Part shown: positions 27,555-63,406 of the stretch, piece by piece | How the letters are laid out: each line of letters opens with the position of its first letter | Position numbering within the stretch: position 1 is the stretch's first letter | Source of the DNA: Apostichopus japonicus | Taxonomy: Eukaryota > Echinodermata > Holothuroidea > Aspidochirotida > Stichopodidae | NCBI RefSeq assembly: GCF_037975245.1 | Contig: NC_092572.1 | Span: 10,232,769 to 10,296,768, forward strand | DNA: 64,000 nucleotides | Direction of reading: 5' to 3' | Translations under genes and position numbers: made by a program | Notes under the pieces: generated by a model | Seen by the model: the letters and a program-made list of their open reading frames with translations, nothing else | What the model was told of the DNA's origin: nothing | Databases searched by the model: none

Positions 27555-27627
27555 AATACACCGTGTCAATGGGCCGAGAGCTGAAACAAAAGGAAAATCA
27601 GAGTATTAATGATAACCATATCACCAC
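27555..27627 (+). CDS. Possible further linker exon of locus A
   Basis: A 73-nt phase 1-2 exon between CCAG and GTAAGT (VSMGRELKQKENQ). It has the phase signature of a linker exon preceding a DED-like exon, so the array may once have continued, or may still continue, past DD4. Confidence 0.45.
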
Positions 27628-27992
27628 GTAAGTGAAATCAAAACCAATTTGATGAAAGTAAATGCCAGAGTATAGCGTTTAAAAGGAATTATTTCTTTCT
27701 GCGATGTGAGCTTAGGAAAAACACACATTGAGTATAAATATATAACGCTAGAATGTTTAGTAAGTTTAGTCCAAGATAACGAAATGATTTAGTAAATTGA
27801 CGTGCAATAAACGAACGCTAGAGCACAATAAAATTAATTCCAATTTATCAACTGAGATATCATAACATATCATATAGAATGATAAAGTCGATTTTTTCAG
27901 TTGCTAATAACATAACTCAGTTCGTCAGTATTGTAGTTTTATGGAGCTACCAACCGAAATATATGTTGAAATCATGTTCTCTTTGCACACAG

Positions 27993-28386
27993 AGTTACAT
28001 CAAATGTGATCATTAAAAGTCAAGGGGTGGAAAAATACAGCGATTCTGTGAGAACAGCGGTTTGTTTAATACAACTTCTCTAACCAATTTTAATTTTAAG
28101 CTAGAGCTATCTTATTTCACAAATGGTGCTAAATTTTGCAACATGCCGCACACCAGCAACAATGTACACCTTTTAGCACCATGCACACTTACAAGACGTG
28201 ACGACTTCCGTACATCAGCTACAAGAAACACCTTTTAGGACCATGTACCAGCTAACAACCGAAATATGTTGAAATCATGTCCTCTTGGCACACAGAGCCA
28301 CATCCAATGTGACCTTGAAATGTCGAGCGTTAGTGAAATACAGCAAATCTATCAGAAAGGCGGTGTGTTTAATACAAATTCTCTAA
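27993..28386 (+). CDS. Duplicated candidate terminal exons of locus A
   Basis: Two copies of a phase-2 exon after CACACAG, at 27993-28083 and 28296-28386. Each encodes 30 residues and then TAA with no indel between them (VTSNVIIKSQGVEKY in one, ATSNVTLKCRALVKY in the other; shared end AVCLIQ). They lie in an approximately 300-bp tandem duplication (about 27940-28500). Phase 2 fits the donor of 27555-27627. Possible alternative C-termini; no known domain. Confidence 0.42.
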
Positions 28387-28509
28387 AAAATATAAGCAAT
28401 AACTCTCTTATTGCACAAATGTTAGTAACTTTTGCAACAAGCAGCACACCAGCAGCAAAACACACATTTCAGCACCAGGCATACTAACAAGACGTGACGA
28501 AGTTTTCGA

Positions 28510-31500
28510 TTTTAGAAGTATCTTCGTTGGAAGCAACAGCAGAGGCCCTGAATGGATCGGCACGCCTGGCGCTATTCGCTCTTACACAATCAAAAACATA
28601 TATTTGCAGAGAGCGTTATTGTCAAATTTCTATTAGTTCTATTTTTTCTGTTTACAATAGATGTGTATGTGATTGTACACAAGCTAATTATTGCAAAACA
28701 TTTAGTTAAAGGATATTCTCGTGGCTGATTGTTATCGTTCGACAGAATCACCGTACATTTTCTGCATCTTTTGGACAGTACCACATCGGTGACGAAAGCA
28801 TCTGTAAACAGCAGAGCAAATAATGTCATCACGGAAGTTGAGCTGAAGAGGTCATTTGCTATTTTTAATGTACAATAATTTTATTCAACGAGGAAATTAT
28901 ATTGAAAATTCCTAAATAAAGAGCAAAAGGTAAAGTTTTAAAATGTGGTAATTTCCAAGGCCAATTCAACAAGAAGTTTAATTAGGATATATCTGTAAGA
29001 AAAGAACTGACCTGATAACCATTTGATAAGATCCATCTTCTGGAGTATAGAAAAGTTATCTGCTAGAAATCGTGAACTTTTAAAATAATCAAATCTAGTG
29101 TTAAGAAAAGTTTTAAGTATGCTGTGTTCAGCAAGAAGTGCATACCATTTCCCTTTCAACGCAAGCTCCACATTTTTTGCCACCAGGATATACTCATTGA
29201 AGAAACTATTCACCTGCACATGAGTGATGCAAAGCACTTGAAGCAATTATGCACAAATCACCGTTTGGTACAGTTAACATTCCGACAAAAAGTTAAAACT
29301 TACACAGAAAACATTCCTATATTAAGATTTATAGATCATGTTTATGGAATCATAAAAAAGTACGGTGTTCACATAAGGGTAATTCAAGAAGGAATAGTAA
29401 ACCAAGCTATGTTCTGTATTTGATTGGAAGCTTCTGCTGCGGACGTATACACATTCAAGAGGGTTACTCTACGACGATGTTTAACGGGTTTAGTGCCTGT
29501 TTAGCATTTGAGTATTGCATAATACTTCATATATAGGTGATTTATAAATAAAGCACCACTATAATTGTATCATTGGACAAAAAGTTTACTTGATGATTGT
29601 CCACCTTGCTTTACTGGACTATCGTTCAAATGTTATTGTCTTACTCCATTATTGTCAATAAAATGGCATTTCTAAATATTAAAATAGAATATTTCTCGAT
29701 GACTTTCCTTTCAAAATGCTTGCAATATTTATTTCAATAACAAGCATTAAGTTACACCATTGCACAAAAATATAACTAATGTTTTCTTACTTACCTTTCT
29801 TGCACAATGCTCGCACAATATGAGTATGAAAAGTGTACTGCTTCACTTAAGACGATACCTTAGAGACGAAAATGTAACGATTAGAATAGAGAAATTCTGC
29901 TCGTTACAACTCCCAAACCCTGCTATTGTTTTGAAAACCGAAACAGTTCTGATAACGGCCAGGGTACAATTATCGTTACATAAATTGTTACAAATTGTGG
30001 AACAAACATCACACTCGCAATACGTTTGTGGAAGTTACTAGAGTCCTTGCATACCTCACTGTATTCTATAAAAAGATGTCAAGGAGCACCAGGAAGAAAA
30101 GTAACACAGTTGTTTCCATTGACTATAAATGGTGTAAAAATTGCTTTTGCCATTGAACTTGTTCATCTTGGTGTCACGTGTGACTTATTAACAAAGAACA
30201 AAGGAAAAATATATCTAAGTGTGTTGCTTGCTAATGAGACTATTACAAGAAGTGAACTAATAAGACGAAACAAGAGTCTATAAAACGTGTTGTGTTGTTT
30301 TGCTTCGACGTTGTAACACCACTCATCTAACATCTTAAGGCAAAATCACATTTACACTTTCGTTGATTGATGTAGAATGAAAAAAAGAAAATATTGTTCT
30401 TGAAAATATTTAAGGACTAATTCTGGACTATGTTTAATTTTTGTGATTAAAATAGTCACATATAAATATGTTTTGCATGCTTTGTCGATTCTTTAGTCTT
30501 TCAAATAAAATATATATATGGAAAATATGATAGATTTTCTATTGTCGTAACGTTGTTGCTCACCTCCAAATGTGTTTATACAACTACAACTTTAAATTTC
30601 ATTCCACCTTAAATAGGCAACGAAACTTTGAAATAATCATGTGCTATATTTCTTGCCTCTGGCCACTTTGTACAACCCCTATCTAAATATTAATGAACAT
30701 TTTGTTGCTAATAAAGATTTGTGGGTTGTGTTATTGTGGTCGTCAAAATTGTTCAAATTTGAAAGAAATTGGACTAGAGACTATACAAATTCTAATTTTC
30801 CACTGACAAGTAGATCAATTCTAGTAGGAAAACCACATCTTTTTCGTTTTGCATTTCAGAGGAAAGTAAGGGAGCTGAATTATTTTGAGATTGATCACGA
30901 AGGTAGCAATAATGGTTCTCATAGTATCAATAAAAGTGACAATGTGTGCGAGTATGCTACTGTTGTTAAGACTACGCCTTCAAATGTCGCTTCCGAGAGA
31001 GAATTGAATGTCTGTATGAACAAAGTGTAACAAATCTTGATCTATCAAGAAGATTCCAACCATGGCAGCAAACTCAGGAGAACGTGTTCTCGTGTGTGCT
31101 ACCAGCTGACTCTGCATCTCAATTTGGCCAGTTTCCAAATCCTGGAAAAAATGGTGGTCCTTATTTTCTTCTAGAACGCTGGCATTGCTTTTTTAATCTA
31201 TATTTTTATGTAGCAAAGTTACTCATATTTTGATATATATTCTTACAGTACATACACATATAAAATATCGACGCACTGAAAAGTAACAATAATAACCATA
31301 ATAAAGTATCAACTAGTGAATATAATCCATTGCACTGTCCACAGAAAGAAGGACCTGCTGGGACTTAAGTTAAAGTTTTAAACAGAAACCGACGTTTACA
31401 GTTTGTAGCAAGATTCTTCAGTAAAAGCTGGACTCTGTAGTATAACGACGGCGGTCGTGGGCCCCAGATCCCTTCCTTTTTTAGTGGAGAACGGAAAAGT

Positions 31501-33283
31501 TTAGTTTTCACAATTTTTTGAGTAGAAAAGTAGAAATGATACTGGGCCGTGACAATTCATGTAAACAGAAATTCAAAGGTTAAACTTTCTAATGCTACGT
31601 AGGTTTTATCTAGGAATCAGGGACGTAGCCGGAAGAAGGGAAGAGGTAGTCCAGAGGGTACAAATATAACCAAACACGAAACAGGGACTGAATAAACAAG
31701 TTGTGAAAAGAAACTAACTAACTAACACTACGGTTTATTAAACAGGTAAGGCTCATGTTTACAGCATCGATGTGGCAGATTAACGGGGTGCAGCGGTCGC
31801 GCACTCTATCGGTCCTCGTTTTCATTTTTTCTAAAATGTGCTTAATAAATGCGTTACATAAGGTAATAATTAAATGTATTATTTCTTTTTCCTCATATTA
31901 CTATCAACAATATTCAACCTGTCAAAAACTTTAACTATGCAATTTAACCTATAGGTATACTTAATCATAGTTAAAAAAATGTCTCGCAATGCACCATTTG
32001 ACGTTTAAGGTTTTTTTTCCATGGGAAAGAAATATTTCTTAGCTGACAGGTGAACTGTTTAATATACGTTGTGGTAAGGTGTGTTATCAACTACCAGGTG
32101 GACATTTGTGAATAAGTAACGAGCTTCTATATTCAATTACAATGGCTTTTACTATTGACTATCTTAATGTGCGTGTGTCATTGTATTTTAAAACGTTGCT
32201 TTTTATTAGTGTCAGTATCAGCATGGTAACCGAAAATTTCTTTTCATAACCAGTAACTTGAGCAACTCAATAGAAAAGTTACGGTCCCGTTAAAATCATC
32301 CGAAGTTTGTTTGTAATATAAGTAGCAGGTGTCAACTCGATGATTAATAGCCCCGTTAATGTATGATCAATTTGGAACAAAATGACACATTTCTTGAAAT
32401 ATAATGAGCAGTTTTAAGAAAATGGCAAAATTATTATCCATCCATTCAATAAATTGAAGCAACACGATATACTTATTACTAATTATTTCCAATAATTCAA
32501 CACTTAAATCATCACGTTTTCACAAGTGTAAATAAATATTTTTTGTCAGATCTGTTAAACGCAGTTAACTTTAAGCCACATTTTCCCCATATTTGTGTAT
32601 TTGATATGCTTGTCATTGAATAACCTCACTAAACTTTAAGTAAGCTTCACACATACTTTTCTGCTGCTGTTTAATCATTCCCCTACATAACCTATTTATT
32701 GGATGATATTCTTTATGTTAACTGTTTTTTGTTATACTATAAATTGACCACATATACCCACTGTAGAACTTACTTAAACACGTGTGTATGTTATAACTGA
32801 ACTACTGAAATACCCTAACTATTTAATAAATGCAAAAATTTAAAAGTTACGGAATGGGTTTTCAACATAAAATTTAAAGCTCTTTTCATATCCTTAATAT
32901 TAACTTGGATCGTAGTAAGGTAATACTTCATGTTCTATTGATGAATATTTCCAATACATACACTAGCATGAAATACATGACATTAGGAGCCCATTTACTA
33001 AATATAAGGTAACATATTGTGACGTGAATGGTCTTCATACTCCTAATTTTGGAGGGTTAAATCTTAATTTATGGGTTTCACAGTCTAATTAGGGAATTAT
33101 AGTATTAGTAAATCAATGTTTAGCGGATTATGTTGTTGCTGTCTATTAAATAGCTTAAAGCATTGTAATTAGCTTGTTGTATTTAACAATTGTGTAGTAC
33201 ATATACCAGAGTGAGACAAAATAAATGACAGTTTTTTTTCATTTTTTTACGAAAGACAAACTTACACAGTCATTGAATATTTG
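28510..33283. other. Gene-poor interval with unassigned open frames
   Basis: Several overlapping frames of 80-130 codons (29124-29423, 29760-30041, 30026-30283, 30641-31030) have no ATG in context, no paired splice sites in the locus phases and no recognised domain. The one at 30860-31030 is the most protein-like (acidic, NKSDNVCEYATVVK) and continues in another frame (LYEQSVTNLDLSRRF) to about 31180, as a frameshifted exon remnant would. Confidence 0.4.
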
Positions 33284-33690
33284 TGCGCAGATCGCTTCTC
33301 GGCCTATTGGCTAAAATCATGTGTAGTATCTGTTCCTTTTCGAGGGGAATGGTGATACACACCCGACAATGATCACACAGTCGCAGTCCCGATGCAAGGG
33401 GACTGGGGTTGAGAGCGGATCAGTTGTTCGGTAGTTTTGTTTTCGTGCCCAGGTTCTTTCCTAAGTGACTTTTCTTAAAAAGTACTTGTGCGCAGATCGT
33501 TCTCGGCCTTTTGGCTAAGGTCATGTGTAGTATATGTTCCCTTTCGAGGGAAATGGTGATGCACGGCGATGATCACACAGTCTCGATGTAAGGGGATCGG
33601 GGTTGAAAGCGGATCAGTCGTTCGGTAGTTTCATTTTCGTGCCCAGGTTCTTTCCTGGGTGACTTTTCTTCAAAGTATTTGTGCGCAGTC
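33284..33690 (+). repeat. Tandem pair of U2-snRNA-headed elements
   Basis: Two about 204-bp units (33284-33487, 33488-about 33690) each start GTGCGCAG and then read close to the first 44 nt of U2 snRNA, including CTCGGCC...GGCTAA and the branch-point-recognition GTGTAGTAT. After that they leave U2 entirely. A stem follows with a TTCG loop (TTCCCT-TTCG-AGGGAA in unit 2; unit 1 keeps the pairing with G-T pairs), and near the end a CCCAGG/CCTGGG hairpin before TTTTC. A third GTGCGCAG at 33683 marks a truncated further unit. Neither copy has the U2 Sm site or 3' domain, so they are not ordinary U2 genes. A SINE with a snRNA-derived head or a non-canonical small RNA are the options. Confidence 0.6.
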
Positions 33691-33699
33691 TTTCTTGTT

Positions 33700-36600
33700 G
33701 TATCTGTAAGCTGGCGTGGGTCATTAGTTACCTTGGTAACCGATCCACAGGCTAGCAACGCTTTCACTGGGGTTTGCCAGTTTAGCAGAATGGCTGAAGG
33801 TACTTGACTATGCAGAGGAACTCGGAACGCAACACTATTCTATATACTCAGTATGAACTGGCACAGTTGTTTCAAGAGGTGATTTAGCAGAATTTAACGC
33901 TAAATAAGATATTAAACAGAAGGTTTAAATAATATGTTTGTCAATCGACATTTTCTATCCGAATATGCCGCAAGTAGACATTAAAACAAACTATAGTCCA
34001 ATGATGCATATCTAATTGCTTTTAAAACTGAGATGCTTTTTATTCTGCAAGGATTAATTACTGTATGTGTTTTTGTATAAGTAATTGACATGTATATGGA
34101 GAAACCTCCATGTAAAAAGAGGAATTCCAACATTAGGGTATCAACTAGTTTATATAAGTTCTATTGTAACTGAAAAAAGTGCCTGTTTAGTGTTTCTAAT
34201 TATGAATAAAACACGAGTGACTGATTCTCTATTTCATTATACTTTGATTAGCTTTCGAAAGTACTTAACCCACTCTATGAGCACAGCTAATAAATTTACA
34301 GGGATCAAATAAAAACATGCGAATTGTAAGTGTTTAGTATTTAAATGAAGTTAACATACAAAAGTATTTTGCTGAGCTACAAGTTATTTAGATCGAAATT
34401 GCTCCCCAGATGTCAAAATAGGCACACGATCATACAAACAATACACGAAAACATTTAACTGCTTGTCTAGTGTTATAAGCATTATGTACTTTATGTGAAC
34501 TAAATCAAAATCTTTCCAAATACTGCATGAACCATTCCAAAACGATGTTGTTCTCGATTCGAGTCACACGTGAACGAGAAACCGAACAATGCCCATTAAC
34601 ATTGGGGAAACTGAAACAAAAATTGCCATCACGTGATCAGAATTCGACGAATAGGACAAAGTACTGGTCTTGCAGCAGATCCATCGGATCCTGAGATAAC
34701 CAAGTTTAAGTTCGTTTAAAAGTCAGTGGGAATGACATTTCGATCCAGGATCTTCTTCAGCGGCTGAATGATAAGTAACAGTAACAGAAGGGACAAATAA
34801 AAGCATAGCAAACAGACAGGTTTATGAGCAGGGTGACCACAAAATAGATGTAAAAGGATTAGTTGACAAGGGAAGGAGAGAAGAAAGAAACTAACAGGAG
34901 TGAGAGGAGAGTTTTTAAATTTAAGAATCGTCTGAAACTAACTCTCGGCCATTCATCGTTAACCCCTTTGCCTCACAATAATATACAGGCAACACGGAAT
35001 GTAATCTAGTACACTAACACTCCACAACACAAACCTTGTAGTTAAATAACTATTTTCTACCACCCGGCGTACCATGATTAAACGAAACAGTACAAAGAAT
35101 GACGTATGATTACTCCCTACAACAGATATGGGTTGTCACATACTGCACATATATTCACACACCCGAACATTCAAGTGACTTGCTTTACATTTGGTAACAA
35201 CCCAAACTCACGGGAAACGAGAGACGATATTAGATGCGATTTGAAGAAGAAAATATACCTTAACTAACTGTGGATTTTTTTTCTTCTAAAATTCGATGCT
35301 AATACTGATGAAGATTTGCTTTTACGAACTCATGTGAGAATAAGTCAATTTAACTTGTTTAAAGTTCCAACAGTGAGTGGGCGGGGGTTGTTAGAAAAAT
35401 CTAGGCTCAATATCTGTTCCGCCAAAAGAAGATGAAACTATTCAGCTCAATACAGACAAGTTAGACATTTATTCATTGGTAACTTATGAAAGGAACGGTT
35501 ACATTTATGACTAAGAGTGACTCAATTTAATCATATCTAACCAAAACTTCAAATGTGCGACTAGTGAAACGGCAGCGCTAATTGTATATATGTCACAAAT
35601 ATAAAAAAAAACAATATTTTTCAGATTTTATTGAGGTTGCAACCGAGAGGGCAAAATGTAGTTGTCTGACTATTATCGTTTATTTTCTGTTGAAGTCACT
35701 AACATTATGCCCATTCCACACTTGAATGTAAATTGTAATAACTCAACTAAAATAATTCCTTTCTCCCCGAATACCCTGGATCACATGCCACATCATTTGG
35801 CATTGTCAAATATGTGATGCGATATGAGCATGTCATAAGACGCTTTAATATTCTTTCTGTGCTATGGAGCATCTTGTTGCATCCGACGAACTGACTTAAT
35901 GAACTTAATGAACAATTTAATAGGCTAAGTAGAATATTAACTTCAAGTGACGAACCTCAGATGTTTCAAATTTAATTCCTACAACAAAAGAGAAACAACC
36001 TAGTCACGACATGTCAACATTAATGTTAGAGCTTGAGCCACATTTGAACTATGTATAATTAGAAGGGCGGTCAACCCTCAGCAATGCATTTCTTATAAAT
36101 GCCCAATAAACACCGTGATTTATCACTAACCGCAAGAATGGTTATGACGTAACTCAATGTGTTTTCTTCTTCTTATCCGAGCTAATTTTTAGTCTCTTGA
36201 CACAATAGTAACCTTTTAAACCGCATTTTTAACATGATGACTAATGGCTTACTTCTTATACGTCACTGTTAGTAACGTAGAACAACAATTTTGAATAGTC
36301 TTATGAACCCTGACAGCTGTTCATTTACTTCCGTCTTAAGGTAATCATTGATTAGGTATTGGACATCCAATTTCAAATTTACTATATTAAGTTTCATACT
36401 CTTAAAATTTGAACAGAATAGAGATTATATGTCGACTAACCAGATTTTGTTTTGCAATGAAAAGAATCCCTTATTACACATTGTTTGTAAACTTCTGACC
36501 TGATTCGTATTTAAAACTGCCGTCACATATGCCACATCTCTTTTCAGCACATCAATGATTACCTTGGCATCACATTATTCGTTAGTTGTATCAGGGGCAT

Positions 36601-39600
36601 GACAGCGATTTGGAAATCCCTTCTCTTCATATATCACTTTTTTAAATGTTTGTTAATGATTTTCATGTACAAATCATGTGATTAGCAAGTACTTTCATTG
36701 CCCCCGTAAGAGTAAGTATGTCAGACCTTCCTAGGGATGTTGAAGCTTTCATTATCTAGAAAATCTTTAGACAATGGTACAGTATGACCAATACTTTAAA
36801 GGTGATGCGTTTATGCTACAATATTTATCACTACGTTGGCTTTTAGATTAAAACGACTGAAAGTCAACTCTACAGTATCATATATAACAGCTTTTCACTA
36901 GTTTTTATTAGTTGGCATTCATTTCTATCTATTTGGAATAATTTCCTGCATTTTCATTTAAACTGTGAATACATTTCTTGAAATGAAATATTAAAAGACC
37001 ATCCGCGATGGCACTGACTGTAACGTCTTTCAGTTCTTACTTCTAAATGGTTTAAAAAGTTATGCCGGATGACGATACTAGTCATTACGGGGTGTAATCG
37101 CTTAATGCAGTATTTAACTGAAACATTTAACTCGGTATTTTGCTGTTTTTCTATCTTTAGCAACTACCAGGTTCCATTAATAGGCTAATTAAAAGAATGA
37201 TGTGACATAGACAAATATATGTTTACAAATGATCTATCCATAAATAAGGACTGCTAAAAATGGAATGTGAAGAACATCATATATCTTGGAACATAAATCA
37301 GTAGAGCTCGATTTCGCTTCTTATAATACAGACATAACACAATCTTGATTAATTAAAAAAATCTAAACCAGTAGTTCAAGAGCACAGCATACTGCAACGT
37401 ATGATTTTTGTTTGTTTTATTTTATGGGGTTGTAGTACTTTGACCAAGTGTGATAATGGATATTTGCATTTGCGATAATGAACACTGGCTATAAACAGAT
37501 ATATACCACTCGCAATGGTAACTACACAAAATGTTGACTGAAACCTTTGGGGACCACGGAAACTACCTGCAGGTATGGACACGATATATTATGTTTATGA
37601 AACGTTGCAAGACTAAGAGTTTAGGGCAAATCCTTTCAATTTTACATTCAGTGACAATATGCACATTGATTCTCTAGATTCTCATCTATGAAAGATTGAC
37701 CAGACTTTGTTTTGAATGATAGTCTCACACTATTTGTTGTTGCTGTTACTTTAAGAAAGTTATGGTTCATTATGTGACATGTGACATATTAAGTATTACA
37801 TGACATATGACATATTTTGTGCTTTCAATTTAGTTGTGAAATGATGAAAAACCTATATTAACTTGTAGTAACATGTTGTCATGAAGATATAAAAAAAACG
37901 AAAATGTTCCATAGTATTATTACAAGGCATTTGCGAAGTTTTGCCTTTCTGAAAATTAAAAACAACTGTAATATATGTCAACGTTACTGAGTAAGTTTCG
38001 GGAATGAAATACGACATGATCATACATTTTACTTTAATGAAAAGCAAAATGGAACTGATATTGTATCAGCGTTTAGTTTGAGGTTTCGACGCACTATGAC
38101 GATACCTGGCTATGATCGCCATGAGCAATAATAACCCCAAACTGCAAAGCTATAGTTACATTGGTAGTATGCGTTACGCTAAAGACAGCAAGCCAATTGT
38201 AAAAAGCTGCCTTTAAACGGACTATGAACATATCTTTATGAAGATCTTCCGCTGTTTAAGTTAAATATGCATATGGGTACAGTGTCTGCGTTAATGAATA
38301 AGCTTTAGTAAACAACATAACAATTCTGACTTAATCCTTTTGGTAATTCAAATCTCTTAGCCTACTAGCGTAAATAAATTCAACAAGTAAACCTTTGAAA
38401 AGAAATTTCTAAGTTCACTTGAAGTCAAACAAACATTATTAGGTCGATTACATTAAGTTAGACACATCGGAATTTTAAATCATGCCATATTATACGCATA
38501 AACACTAATTTAATGAAACACGAATCTCACTTATCCTTGAAGCAAATTCCTTGTTATTACACTTTTTTTCCATGATTATGTAGTTATGGTTGTAATTGTG
38601 TAGTTGTAATTGAGTGATTAGAAATATTAAGTTGAAAAGGAGGAACGTCATTTGGAAATTTTATTTCGATTATAATTCCTTGTCAGTAAATAAAGGAAGC
38701 AAACGCTTATATTAATTGTCATCGATACACTATACCTGTTCATATTACAAAGGACAATAAAACAAAGTACATATCGTGTACTATGACGCCTGAATTTGAA
38801 GATAAGCGCTGTACTTTGATCGATCTTTACATTTCTGTAAGTTTCGTTTTGTAAATGGTTTTACAGCCCACTGTACGTGTACATTGTCTGGTATAGTGTT
38901 AACACGGGCTGTCAATAACACTGAACTGTTTGTTGTTTGGGTACATTAATCACCAAACGTTCTTAAAGAAAGAAAGCCCCGAAAAAATATATAACAAAAG
39001 GAGAGAACGAACGGAATGTGTATGAATACTATATTAAACAATATTTCAACATTCATTTGTATGGTAGAAAGAAATGCCTATGTGTGAACGAGAGTTTTAA
39101 GGATCTTTTTCAGCTTATATTTGGTAAGTTTGTATCGATCCACTTGTTATTAAATTAATGATTACTAATGTAGTTTTGGTTATGAAAATACAATTTATAC
39201 CAATATACTTCATGTAGAAGAAAGTCATTTACAGTTGAAAAGGACATGCTCTGGAGGTTACGTTTCATTTATGTTAATTATGTATCATTACTTGAGAAAG
39301 TCACCTCCTTATAAACAACCTTATCAGTAGAGTCAAAAGGAAATTAGTACTTATACAGATTCAAATATATATGATCACATGACACCGCACCAATTACTTG
39401 CTTTTAATAGTTTGATTCGTTAAAATGAGTAAGACAAACTGATCGCATGCCGATCAGTTGCTATATTAGCTGCTTCAAGGTCATAGATATCCCCATTACT
39501 GAAAACAAATCAGCTAACCTTATTTAAATGCACATTGACTACTATTAAAATGTTCTATTAGTATGAAAATATGACACATCAGAAACTGAGCTACAAAAGC

Positions 39601-40868
39601 ATTTAGAGGATCTGGAAGGAAAAGAAAGTTAACTATTCAATCAGATAGGAAATACAAGCTTACAAATACCAGTGTAAGTCACTAAATCACAAAAGTAACG
39701 TGGTCTCTTAGTCTAGATTGCAGTTCACACTAGCTAAACGCTATCCACCACTGGATAGCTTACAAGTTGGCCTTTTATGGCACCATCAGTTTTTTGTATC
39801 ATGATCTTGCAGATTTTGTTGCTATCAGAGCCTTAACTTTTCGTCACTTGTAAACAAACCTCTTCCCTCAGTAGTATATCATTTTCGAACGCTGCTCCTG
39901 AGGCGCTTTAAGGGGGTCTAAAATGCCTCAATTGAGCCAAATGTGCAACACATGTACTTCAATACATGCTCTTCAATATGCAAGTCACAGAAAAACAGAT
40001 CCTGATTAATAACATATCAAAAAGGATGTTCTCTTTCTGGCACTTTTCCTGAAGGAGAACATCCGGGCGGATTGATACGTACTCTCAATTCTGAAAGAGA
40101 GATATAAGTCCTCAAGAGCCTCACGAACTGTGGTTATGGCTCTGGTTACCGCATGTTTGATGCAGCTATCTTTCGGAAATATACCGTAAATTTGGACTGT
40201 GACGTATACATACCTTATTCAAATAACCAAGAGAATCGTTAACATTGTCTTATGCATCCAGTTCAAATTGAATCATTGGTTTGTGCGGTTGCTTTTCCAA
40301 ACAACCATAAACATTTTGGTATTAATATGTCACCAAATAATTAATGAATGAAGTTAAATTTTACAAGTTAATTTGAGGCCGAAAACAATCACATCTATAC
40401 TTAGCCATTGGTTGTTAGTGGAAAGTGACGGTCAAATGGTTCACTCTGAAAAATAATGTTCTAAGCCTCTGGAAATGTAATTGTTTAATGACCGGTCTGT
40501 TCGCTAATATTAAAGTCGACGATAGTTTGGTATATTTTGTTGATTTGAAGGCATGTGTTAAAACAGTTTACATTAAATGAAAACAAGAGGGAAATACAAC
40601 TGAATACAAATACATCATAGATAAACATTTGTATTGAGAGCAAACTGACGCCCACGCTGGTCACTCTGATAACTGATGTTTTAAACTTATAACTGACAAG
40701 TCTGTTTGATAATATTGAAGTGCACGCCATTTTGATATCGTTGGACGTCAAACATAAAGTGGCAAATTATGCATGCTTATGGTAAGAAATGAATTAGTGG
40801 TTGAGTTTGGTAGGTCATAAAGGAAGTTACTTTCACATACTTTTACAGCTTTTCCACACGTAGATAAA
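33700..40868. other. Gene-poor interval upstream of locus B
   Basis: No exon could be supported. It contains a segment (about 35230-35480) related to 5930-6165 upstream of locus A, and a partial tandem duplication at 40470-40560 and 40650-40755 shortly before the locus B start. The other frames in this interval are short and unsupported. Confidence 0.5.

Positions 40869-63406
<22,538 letters not shown>

Noticed and set aside
28938-29423. Overlapping frames of about 100 codons on opposite strands
   Set aside because: Both cover the same bases, neither shows a motif, and neither has exon borders that fit locus A.
30945-31010. ITAM/ITIM in the 30.6-31.0 kb frame
   Set aside because: The Tyr motifs lack the required residue at -2 or +3 and lie in different frames.
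33284-33690. Functional U2 snRNA genes
   Set aside because: Only the first 44 nt match; the Sm site and 3' stem-loops of U2 are absent.
34734-34766. Hammerhead-ribozyme-like core on the minus strand (CTGAAGA...GAAA)
   Set aside because: The core words and a short middle stem are present, but no matching stem I sequence or cleavage site could be found.
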